Assembly (NCBI GenBank): GCA_003024785.1
Contig: PUQB01000279.1
Location: forward strand, 257,827-321,826
Length of the DNA: 64,000 nucleotides
Origin: Selaginella tamariscina
Taxonomy: Eukaryota > Streptophyta > Lycopodiopsida > Selaginellales > Selaginellaceae
Reading direction: 5' to 3'
The position numbers were made by a program, and so were the translations under genes. The notes under the pieces are model-generated. The model ran no database searches, had not been told where the DNA came from, and worked only from the letters and a program-made list of their open reading frames with translations. Numbering within the stretch: the first letter of the stretch is position 1; every line of letters begins with the position of its first letter. Of the stretch, positions 34,863 through 44,491 are shown piece by piece.

Positions 34863-36257
34863 AACACATGTCCAACCCTAAAGGGTGTGCCTCGGGCATT
34901 GTATCGTGTGACTTTCAGCCTAGTGTCACATCTTCATGTGACACTACTTTTTATGATGTGGGCTATCATGTCATAGCCCTTAAATTTAAAAGTTGCACCA
35001 AGTGCCACAAACGTGGCTCCTATGCCAACTCTAAAACCCCTTCATGAACCCTCAAGAATTGGGTAAATGAACCTGTCAAACAAGATCCCAACACCCTTTA
35101 GGGCATTGTATCGTGTGACTTTCAGCCTAGTGTCACATCTTCATGTGACACTACTTTTTACGATGTGGGCTATCATGTCATAGCCCCTTAAATTTAAAAG
35201 TTGCACCAAGTGCCACAAACGTGGCTCCTATGCCAACTCTAAAACCCCTTCATGAACCCTCAGGAATTGGTAACATGAACCTGTCAAACAAGATCCCAAC
35301 TCTAGAACCCCTTCCTAAACCCTCAGGAACTGGGTAAATGAACCTGTCAAACAAGATCCCAACTCTAGAATCCCTTTCTGAACCCTCAGGAACTGGGTAA
35401 CATGAACCTGTCAACAAGATCCCACGCCCATAGTTGGACAAGGACATGTGTGTGTCTTGCTTGGCCATGTGACATTATTTCCACGATGTGGGCTATCATG
35501 TCATAGCCCCTTAAATTCAAAAGTTGCACCAAGTGCCACAAACGTGGCTCCTATGCCAACTCTAGAACCCCTTCCTGAACCTCAGGAACTGGGTAACATG
35601 AACCTGTCAAACAAGATCCCAACTCTAGAACCCCTTCTTGATGAACCTATTAAACAAGATCCCAACTCTAGAACCCCTTCCTGAACCCTGAGGAACTGGG
35701 TAACATGAACCTGTCAAACAAGATCCTAGTTCCTCAGGTAACATGAACCTGTCAAACAAGATCCCAGTTCCTCAGGTAACATGAACCTGTCAAACAAGAT
35801 CCCACACCCATAGTTGGACAAGGACATGTGTGTGTCTTGCTTAGCCATGTGACACTATTTTCCACGATGTGAACTATCATGTCATAACCCCTTAAATTCA
35901 AAAGTTGCACCAAGTGTCACAAACGTGGCTATGCCAACTCTAGAACCCCTTCCTGAACCTCAGGAACTAGGTAACATGAACATGTCAAACAAGATCCCAC
36001 GCACATAGTTGGACAAGGACACGTTGTGTCTTGCTTGGCTATGTGACACTATCCACGATGTGTGCTATCATGTCATAACCCCTTAAATTCAAAAGTTGCA
36101 CCAAGTGCCACAAACGTGGCTCCTATGCCAACTCTAGAACCCCTTCCTGAATCCTTAGGAACTAGGTAACATGAACCTGTAAAACAAGATCTTATGCCCA
36201 TAGTTGGCAAGGAGACATAGTTGGACAAGGAGACATAGTTGGACATAGGGTTGTACC
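34863..36257 (+). repeat. Tandemly duplicated LTR-A segment
   Basis: LTR-A sequence in which two modules recur: GTAACATGAACCTGTCAAAC with AAGATCCCAACTCTAGAACC, and the ATAGTTGGACAAGGACA with AAAGTTGCACCAAGTGCCAC block. Several copies are spaced by about 60 or 300-500 bases. Slippage or unequal exchange is the likely cause. No gene. Confidence 0.7.
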
Positions 36258-36721
36258 TGTCACGACCCGATACAGGATGTAGGATACAGGATATGGGTTA
36301 TAGGATATGCTTATAAGATTACTACGATATGCCTGCAGAATATTCTTACAGGATATGCTGCAGGATATTCTTACAGGATATGCCTGTAGGATATTCTACA
36401 TGATATTTATAGGATATTCCTATAGGATATGCCTATAGGATATGCCTATAGGATAAGGGTCACTATTTTTACCTCATGACCAGATTAGCTTGGAGTTGTG
36501 AATATAAAAGCTCTGACCTATTGTTGTACAATTAGTTATTATTAACACCAGTCTTCTACCATCAATCTTGTCTTGTCTTGCTCCTTGCCTCCTGCTCTTG
36601 TCTTATTTCTGGTTCCTAGTTCCTGTCTTACTCCTTGTCCTGCTCCCTGTCCTGCTTCTGAGTCAAGCTTCCTTGTTCTCGAATCCTACTTACTTCCTTG
36701 TTCCTGGTTTGTGGCTTGACA
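36258..36721 (+). repeat. 5' LTR of element C
   Basis: 464 bp. It differs from the 3' LTR by many C-to-T changes and small indels in the AGGATATGCC-type stutter. Its R-region copy reads AGTTATTATTAA where the 3' LTR has AGTTACTATCAA. Confidence 0.9.
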
Positions 36722-36737
36722 ATTTGATAGTAACTGC
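36722..36737 (+). promoter_or_regulatory. Candidate self-priming site
   Basis: Two bases after the 5' LTR, TTGATAGTAACT (36724-36735) is a perfect complement of AGTTACTATCAA at 43752-43763 in the 3' LTR. No tRNA-3'-end complement is seen here. Tf1-type elements prime reverse transcription by folding the mRNA 5' end onto such a site. Confidence 0.55.
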
Positions 36738-36818
36738 TTTCATAACTTTCTAATTTCTAACTACTTTTTTTTCCTTGATTCTTCTCTTTCGTTTTCCTCC
36801 TTTTTTCTTTCATAAATC

Positions 36819-37790
36819 ATGGCCGATTTTGAGCAATTTCAACGCAAGCACCAAATATTACTTCATGAGCTGGCCTTTGCGCAAGTGGTCACAGATCTGC
36901 AAGGTTTCCACCAACATGGCACATGCAGCTGTTAATGCATCCTCCAAGGCTACTGTGCAGGCTCTCTCTCAAGCATCTGTGGTTTCCTTTCCATCGAACA
37001 CTTCTTTGGAGCCGAAGATCAACATACCAAAAAAGTTCAATGACAATCGTGCTGATTTAAGGGTTCCTGAATCAAATCAGGCTTTTGATCCCCATGCAAC
37101 CATGCCGCTACTCGACTGATGCAACAAAAGGTTGGCCTTTTGGCATCCCTACTAGTTGGATCTCCACGGGCTTGGGTTGCCCCTTTGCTGGAGCGTGACG
37201 ACCCATTGATGGAAGACTTTGAAGGTTTCGTGGCTGCCTTTGAAGCTTGCTTTGGAGATCCCGATAAGTACCGTTCCGCATGCACGAAGTTACGAAAGCT
37301 CACACAAGGATCTCGACCAGCTTCCGTCTATGCATCCGAATTTCAGCAACTTTGCACGAACATTCCATGGGACGACTGCATTGATTGAACACTTCCGTTT
37401 TGGGTTGAGGGATGACGTGAAGGACCTTCTCCTTACGTTACCGGATGCCCAAACATTAGCGGAGATCATGCAACATGCAACAGGCCGTTCGCTGCGACAA
37501 CCGCTTGTTCGAGCGTCGTCAGGAAAAATCCCGTCAACAGTTCCTGCAAACCAATCCTGCACTGTGGTACATACTCCTGTGACACCTTCTGGAGTAGTTC
37601 CTATGGAGGTTGAGAAATACAAGCGTGGCTCACTTTTGCTGCTGAGAAGCAACGTGCCGCAGTGAGAATCTATGTTTGTATTGTGGTGAAGCAGGACACA
37701 AGGCGGCGGAATGTCCTATTAAAGCCAGGAAGTTCAAGACGCGTGAAGTTGAAGCTGAAGTTCAGTCGGAAAACTTCAATGTTCACTTCG
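36819..37790 (+). pseudogene. gag of element C
   Basis: Starts MADFEQFQRKHQ at 36819. A retrotransposon-gag core follows at 37119-37390 (LLVGSPRAWVAPLLE, FEGFVAAFEACFGD, LRKLTQGSRPASVYA and FQQL), then LRDDVKDLLLTLPDAQT-like text. A zinc knuckle CLYCGEAGHKAAECP lies at about 37671-37715. Four frame changes interrupt it. Gag packages element RNA. Confidence 0.85.
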
Positions 37791-37806
37791 TCTAGGAGCC
37801 ACGAAG

Positions 37807-38730
37807 TTGGACGTAGGTGCAGGCTCCATTGGTGCTGCTCATACCATTCCATCACTCAAGTTTCCTGTACACATTCATCTCAATAATCGAGAGCTCAAGG
37901 AGTTTGCCCTGTTAGACACTGGTGCAAATGCATGCTTCATGGATGACACTTTTGCAACTCAACATGGCATTCCGGTGGTGAAGTTGAAGCGTGCAGTTCC
38001 TGTAGAGGTGGCCGATGGTCGTCTGATTGCTTCTGGCGCAGTTACCCATGCTACCAAACCTCTCTCTTGCAGTCATGGCGCATTCAACTGTTCGATTTCC
38101 TTCAACTTGATCAAGACTCGGTCGACTCCCATCATTTTGGGCATGCCATGGTTCGTTGTTGCAAATCCTCAGATCGACTGGAGGTCTAGGACGCTCACGT
38201 TTTCTCTCCGGACCAGGATCAATCCTGTACCTTCCTGTGTGCAGGATACATCCTTAGTGTCTGAGGCAGTACAAGCTACAGGATTGACCGTGCCTGTTCC
38301 TGTATCAGTGTTGAAGACTCCTCCTCGACAGGATTCACCTCATGTCAGTTCCTCAGCACATCCGCAGGCTCTCTCCACTCCTGTAAGTTTGCGGATTCCT
38401 GTACAGGGTTCTTCCAATCCTGTATCAGTGTCGAAGGTTCCTCCTCAACAGGATCCACCTCCTATTGGTTCGTCAGCACACTCACAGGCTCTCCTCACTC
38501 CTGTGCATCCACGGACTTCTGTACAGGATTCTTCCAATCCTGTACACTTGTCAACATCCACACATGTTTCTCCCAATCCTGCCTCTTTTCATTACTCTTC
38601 TTTGTTCCCCCCCAAGATCCTTCCTCTTTTTCAATCACAGCTCCCTCCTTCTCCTCTCCGAGTTCTTACCACTACCATGCATGAACTTGCCACTGATCCT
38701 GCTCCTTTTCATCTTTTTGCCTTCAAGTAA
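37807..38730 (+). CDS. Retropepsin-like protease region of element C
   Basis: An open stretch of about 307 codons. The aspartic protease core has the catalytic ALLDTGANACF (about 37900-37935) and the closing IILGMPWF (about 38130). The rest is a Pro/Ser-rich linker with repeated VSVLKTPPRQDSP-like units made of CAGGATTC-rich DNA. It precedes the reverse transcriptase in the usual Ty3/gypsy order. Confidence 0.85.
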   Translation: MDVGAGSIGAAHTIPSLKFPVHIHLNNRELKEFALLDTGANACFMDDTFATQHGIPVVKLKRAVPVEVADGRLIASGAVTHATKPLSCSHGAFNCSISFNLIKTRSTPIILGMPWFVVANPQIDWRSRTLTFSLRTRINPVPSCVQDTSLVSEAVQATGLTVPVPVSVLKTPPRQDSPHVSSSAHPQALSTPVSLRIPVQGSSNPVSVSKVPPQQDPPPIGSSAHSQALLTPVHPRTSVQDSSNPVHLSTSTHVSPNPASFHYSSLFPPKILPLFQSQLPPSPLRVLTTTMHELATDPAPFHLFAFK

Positions 38731-38859
38731 CTCCTACGTCCTCTTCTACCTTTCCTGTATCTGACTCCCTTTTTTCAATCTCCTTCTCCTGTTCCTTTCT
38801 TCTCCTCCTTCTTCCCTACCATCCAAGTATCACTCCTTTCAGGACGTTTTTGACAAGCA

Positions 38860-40290
38860 CAAGGCTGCAGTTCTTCCTGTTCACAGGTCCTACGACTGTC
38901 CTATGATCTTGTAAGGAAAGACTCCACCGTTCGGACCGATTTATGCATTGTCACCTACAGAATTGGAGGTTCTTCGTCAGTACATCGAGGAAAACTTGGC
39001 ATCCGGCTTCATTCGTCACTCAAAGTCCCTGCAGGAGCACCTATCTTCTTTGTCAAGAAGAAAGATGGGAGTTTACGTTTGGTTGTGGACTACAGGTTTG
39101 AATCAAGTCACCATTCGGAATGGTACCCGTTGCCATTGATCCCGGAACTTCTCGATCGGCTGCAAGGAGCAAAGGTGTTCACGAAGATCGACTTACGAGG
39201 GGCTTACAATCTTGTACGGATTCGTCCAGGCGATGAGTGGAAGACTGCCTTTCGTACAAGGTATGGACACTTCGAGTACACGGTGATGCCTTTCGGACTT
39301 ACCAATGCCCCAGCCGTGTTCCAACACATGGTGAACGACATCTTTCGTGACTTCTTGGACCAGTTTGTGGTAATCTACCTCGATGACATTTTGATTTTCT
39401 CCAAGGACCAGGCGGCTCATGACAAGCATGTACGACTAGTCTACAGGCTTCGCGAGCATGGCCTGTATGCGAAGTTGGAGAAGTGTTTTTTCGACAGGGA
39501 TACTGTGGAGTTCTTGGGCTACATCGTCTCTCCTGCTGGCGTTTCCATGGACATGCACAAGGTGAAGACTATCGAGTGGGAGAGGCCCAAGTCTGTACGA
39601 GATGTACAATGTTTCCTTGGCTTTGCAAACTTCTACAGGCGTTTCATACAGGACTTCTCCAAGCGTGTACTTCCACTCACGGAACTCACCAAGCGCACAG
39701 GAGTGTTCTCTTGGTCCGACAAGGCGGAACATGCATTCACAACACTCAAGGACGCCTTCACGACAGCTCCGATTTTAGCACATCCTGATCCTTCTCGTCC
39801 TTCTTCGTTGAAGCAGATGCCTCGGATTTTGCAGTAGGATCTTCTATCACAAGTTGGAGAAGACAAGTTGCTTCATCCTGTAGCTTTTCACTCTCGTAAG
39901 TTCCTTTGTGGAGATCAATTACGAGATTCATGACAAGGAACTCAAGGCCATTGTGGATTCGTTCGAGGAGTGGCGGCATTTCCTGGAAGGTGCTGCGCAT
40001 CCTGTACAAGTTCTTACGGATCACAAGAACTGGAGTATTTTCAAACGGCTCGAGTTCTCATCGTGACAGTTAGGTGGGCGGAGTTCTTATCACATTTTGA
40101 TTTCTCATCATCTACAGGCCTGGTTTTCAAAATGGCAAGGCAGATGCATTGTCTAGGCGCTCTTACCTTGCACCAACCCCGGGCGATCCTGCATATGACT
40201 GTCAAAAGCAAGTGTTGTTGGGTCTTGATCGACTTTCGGCTTGCAGCACTACAAGTTCATCAAGCTCCAGCAGATTCCACACTCCTACAT
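38860..40290 (+). pseudogene. Reverse transcriptase and RNase H of element C
   Basis: The best-preserved part is 39079-39837: [30 protein letters not shown], catalytic YLDDILIF (about 39376-39400), EFLGYIVS and [12 protein letters not shown], then the RNase H start FVEADASDFA in a shifted frame near 39810. RNase H continues with frameshifts to about 40190 (KADALSRR-like). The upstream thumb/finger region 38900-39078 is in other frames. The reading is cut at 40296 by the nested solo LTR. Confidence 0.88.
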
Positions 40291-40296
40291 GACATC

Positions 40297-42054
40297 TGTC
40301 AGAGTTTTAACCCAAAGGGCCAACACGTGGCTGCCAAGTGGCCATTTGGCGTCATCACCCTGTGTGAGCAACGCTAAGTTTCCCATAACAACCCTAACGA
40401 CCCCTAGGGTTAGACTCTAATGCCCAAGTGGACAGGAGACTTAGGGTTAGCCTAAGTCTCCCTAGAATGTCTACCCCCAGAACCCTTGAGGGATAACCCT
40501 AGTTGACTTAGGGTCTTGCCCTAGAAGACCTAGACAGGCTCATGCCTAACCCCCATCAAGGAGACGTGTGTTCCACACATACCCCCGTGACAGAGCTAAG
40601 GCATCGTCACTTACCCCTTGAGGAATCACCCTCATCCGGGAGTACAACCCCTTTAGGGCAACAAGGGGTACCCTGAACCACGACTAACCCCTAAGGGTTT
40701 GAGTGACCAAGTCATATCCTAGACCTAGGGTTAGTACTTAGTGATGACACGAGTGTGCGCCTAGGCGGACATGAGTGTTTTGCTAAGCAACTCCCTAAGG
40801 CTAGGTTTGGGATAACCCTAAGCACATGACCTTGCGAGTGCCTCACGAAAGGGCTCCTGCTAACACGCTTAGGTTGTTCAACCCTTGAATTCCAAGGAGA
40901 ACACTCCCCTAGCCAAGTGTGTCAAAGCACACCTAGTTATGAGACCTAAACCTCCCTTGAGCGGATGCCCAAGGCTTAGCACCCTAGTGCGAGCACAAGC
41001 ATGTCTGTTTGCTAAAGTATCCAACCCCTTGGCGACAAGCCTATGACATAACCCTAAAGGGCGTGCCTCGGGCGTTGTACCATGTGACGTTTAGCCCAGT
41101 GTCACATCTCCATGTGACACTGCCTTTCCCGATATGGGGCTATCATGCCATAGCCCTTAGATTCGAGAGTTGCACCAAGTGCCACAAACGTGGCTCCTAA
41201 ATGCCAACTCTAGAACCCCTCATTTATCCCTCAAGACCCGGTAAGGAACCCTTGTCAATCAAGAACCCACAACCATAGTTGGACAAGGACACGAACGTGC
41301 CTGGTTAGCTATGAGTGTTGCTCCTAGCTTGACGTGGAGGAAGAGGCTGGAGACAAGCCTCAACCTCTACTTCTTGGTACGTGCATCTCGGCAAGACCTC
41401 CCAGGTGTGGATTCACCAACGTTAAGGGTAAGCTACCCCGAAGGTGGGACGTACCCCTGGCATCTGGAAGTTAGGGCGGTACAACAGAGGGTTGTACCTT
41501 AACAACACAAGCTGAAGCTTGCACCGGCAGAAGAGCAACAAACTCAGTCATGAACCCAGGAGCTCTCCTACATATACTCTACCTTATTTATGTGACGGAG
41601 CCCCCCCCCCCTCTTTTCCTATATGTGTTAGTGGGCTGGCACTGAATTCTAGCCCCTTAGACAAATTAGCAATATGAGCTTATAACTCACCCTTACTCCT
41701 ACCCCTAAACCCTACCCAAGGGGGTGGGGGTTTTAGGGCGTGGGTTAGGGCAACCTAGGGTTAGGTCAACCCTAGGGTGTTCCTAACCCTACTTAACACA
41801 CCGAACTCATCTACAAAGACCAATCAGTCTATTCGGGACGTCAAAATTGGGGGTGGGTTTCTAGAAGGTAAGTTCTAGCTTCGCTTAGAGTTTCCTGCAA
41901 ATACCTAATGACACCCGGCCGGACCATCACTAGATACCCAAGTGCACTAAGCGGGCCTGTTTCCTACTACATCTAGGGTTCATCAACATAGTACAGTAGG
42001 TAACAACAGTCAACGTCCAAAGTAAGGGGTCGAGTCATAGTAAAAACTATGACA
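40297..42054 (+). mobile_element. Solo LTR-A nested in element C
   Basis: Begins TGTCAGAGTTTT and ends AAAACTATGACA. The two ends form an 11/12 inverted match. It is flanked by the perfect target duplication ACATC (40292-40296 and 42055-42059). It is 1758 bp long with no coding capacity. It carries a C-homopolymer (about 41600) and TATTTATGTGAC nearby. It is the reference copy for LTR-A in this window and is younger than element C. Confidence 0.93.
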
Positions 42055-42059
42055 ACATC

Positions 42060-43520
42060 CGTTTGCGTTGGCTACAAAAGACTTGGCAAGGAATGTGTTT
42101 TCACACATTAATCCTGACATCACAAGTTCCTCTTCCTTCAGTTCCCATACAGACTACAAGTTGTTTGCCATACAGGACAGACTCCTGTACTGGGAAGGTC
42201 TCCTATACGTTCCTGTTGGTGTTTGTAGGACTTGTGTGGTACAGGATTGTCATGATACCCCGGCTACAGGACATTTTGGTGTGGCCAAGATAGTTGAGTT
42301 GGTGACTTGCAACTATTGGTAGCCTGGGTTGCGAGGTTTTGTGGACAAGTTTGTACGGAGTTGTGACACCTGTAATAGGTCGAAATGCCTCGTCATGCGC
42401 CCTCTGGTCTTCTTTGTCCTTTTCCTGTTCCTTCTACTCCTTGGAGATCCATTTCTATGAATTTCCTCACAGATCTTCCTTCTTCTCGTGGATTTGATGC
42501 AGTTCTTGTGGTGGTTGACCGTTTCACCAAATAGGCTCATTTCCTACCATGTCACAAGACTGCTACAAGCTAGATAACCGCTAAGTTGGTGATCCGCGAA
42601 GTATTTCGACACCATGGTTTTCCTGAGAGCATTGTTTCTGATCGAGGCCCATAATTCATGTCCAAGTTTTGGCGAGAACTTCTTCGGAGTTTACAGGTTA
42701 AAGCGGACCTTTCTTTAAGATACTATCCACAAATTGATGGGCAGTCAGAACGCACAATTCAGACCTTGGAGCAAATATTTTCGCTGCTTCATCAGTTACC
42801 AATAGGACAACTGGTTCCAATAGCGGAGTTTACTTACAACAACTCCGTTCACACATCTACAGGCCAGACACCTTTCTTTGCTCTTACAGGCTACCATCCA
42901 CATTTTGACTTTGCTCCTCCTACTTCTCCTTCTACCGCTCCTGCAATACATGATCATCTCCATCATCTTCGTTAGGTACATGAGGATCTCCGGGTTTATC
43001 TTCAGCAAGCACAGGAACGGTACAAGCGTCATGTTGATGCTCATTATTAATCGGCACCTGCATATAAGATTGATAATCTCGTGTGGCTTCTTCGTTGGCA
43101 TATTCGCACCAACAAGCCTTCTTCTAAATTGGATTTTCAACGATTGGTCCTTTACAGGATTGCGGCTAAGGTCAATTCTGTAGCTTTCCGACTCGAGTTA
43201 CCATCTACGATGAAACTTCATCCTGTGTTTCAAACCTCTTTGTTGGAGCCATATCATCCTTTTCTATTCTTGGTCATGCTTCTTCTCCTCCCCCTCATGT
43301 GGTCATTGACGGTGAACCTGAGTACGAAGTTGCAGCCATCCTTGATTCTCGTCTTCATCACCGCCAACTTCAATACTTGGTGGATTGGAAAGGTTATTTG
43401 CCTCCCGATCGCACTTAAGAACCTGTATCCAACTTACTCCATGCTTCTTTCAAAGTTGCTGCTTTCCATCAGTGTTATCCTGCTAAACTAGGTCCCAAGA
43501 CTCGTGAAACTCGTCCTTAG
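42060..43520 (+). pseudogene. Integrase and chromodomain of element C
   Basis: After the nested LTR, the integrase zinc-binding part (about 42230-42400, with DTPATGHFGVAK and [13 protein letters not shown] text), the catalytic core with VVVDRFTK (about 42515), VSDRGP (about 42640) and GQSERTIQTLEQ (about 42740), a GYHPHFD segment (42890), and a chromodomain with [13 protein letters not shown] (about 43375-43420) follow in several frames. The purine tract GGGAGGAGG precedes the 3' LTR. Chromodomains steer integration toward marked chromatin. Confidence 0.85.
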
Positions 43521-43531
43521 GGAGGAGGTGC

Positions 43532-43958
43532 TGTCACGACCCAATACAGGATGCAGGATATAGGATACAGGTTACAGGATATGCCTATAAGATATACCTA
43601 TAGGATATGCCTGCAGGATATACCTATAGGATATGCCTGCAGGATATTCCTATAGGATATACCTAGAGGATAAGGGTCACTATTTTTACCTCATGACCAG
43701 ATTAGTTTGGAGTTGTGAATATAAAAGCTTCGACCTAATTGTTGTACAATTAGTTACTATCAACACCAGTCTTTCTACGATCAATCTTGTTTTGTCTTGT
43801 TTCTTGTCTTGTCTTGCTCCTTGCCTCCTGCTCTTGTCTTGTTCCTGGTGCCTAGTTCCTGTCCTGCTCCTTGTCTTGCTCCTTGTCCTGCTTCTAAGTC
43901 AAGCTTCCTTGTTTTCGGAATCCTGCTCACTTCCTTGTTCTTGGATCGTGGCTTGATA
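43532..43958 (+). repeat. 3' LTR of element C with TATA box
   Basis: 427 bp. A TATAAAA box at 43720-43726 lies about 32 bases before AGTTACTATCAA (43752-43763), placing the latter at the expected transcript 5' end. It ends TTGATA and is followed by the GTACC target duplication. Confidence 0.88.
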
Positions 43959-44491
43959 GTACCTTAACAACATAAGCTAAAGCTTGCACTGGCAAAAAAG
44001 CAACAAACTCAATCATGAACCCAAGAGCTCTCCTACATGTACTACATGTACTACTTAATATATGTGACAAAGCCCCCCCCCCCCCATTTTCATGTTTACA
44101 TAAGTGGGCTGGCATGAAATCTCATTCCCAAAGGGAATATACTTGGTGAGTTAATTAACCTCTAAACCCTAACCTGAGGGGTTTAAGGTGTGGAGTTAAA
44201 GAAACCCTAGGGTTAGGTCAACCCTAGGATATACGACATGTCGAACTCACTAGAACCACCCAAAAACCTAATCGGGACACAGAAAACTAGAGTAAGAGTT
44301 TTCTAGATGGAAGTGTTAGCTTTGCCTAGAGTTTCTTGCAAATACTTAATAACACCGGCCGGACCATCACTAGATATCCAAGTGCACTAAAAGGTCCTAT
44401 TTCTTCTACACTTAGGGCTTATCAACATAGTTCAGTATGTAACAACAATCAACATCCAAAGTAAAAAAAAGTCATAATAAAAATTATGACA

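Larger units (their letters stand above)
36258..43958 (+). mobile_element. Chromodomain Ty3/gypsy retrotransposon (element C) with nested solo LTR
   Basis: LTRs at 36258-36721 and 43532-43958 start TGTCACGACC and end TTGACA (5') or TTGATA (3'). A perfect target duplication GTACC flanks the element (36253-36257 and 43959-43963). Removing it restores the host LTR-A text GTTGTACCTTAACAACA. The interior has gag with a CCHC knuckle, protease, RT, RNase H, integrase and a C-terminal chromodomain, so it is a chromovirus. A solo LTR-A (40297-42054) interrupts it between RNase H and integrase. Confidence 0.93.
28567..44491 (+). repeat. Second LTR-A copy, split by nested elements B and C
   Basis: LTR-A sequence resumes at 28567 with its start missing. 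It continues to 29164, again at 34863-36257, and again at 43964-44491, where it ends in AAATTATGACA. The pieces join in the order of the solo LTR-A at 40297-42054. Elements B (29165-34862) and C (36258-43958) are inserted in it. The middle piece has been expanded by local duplications. Confidence 0.75.

Noticed and set aside
40297..42054. TIR-type DNA transposon because the two ends form a 12-bp inverted match
   Set aside because: TG...CA ends, a 5-bp target duplication and truncated relatives in LTR position fit a solo LTR better.
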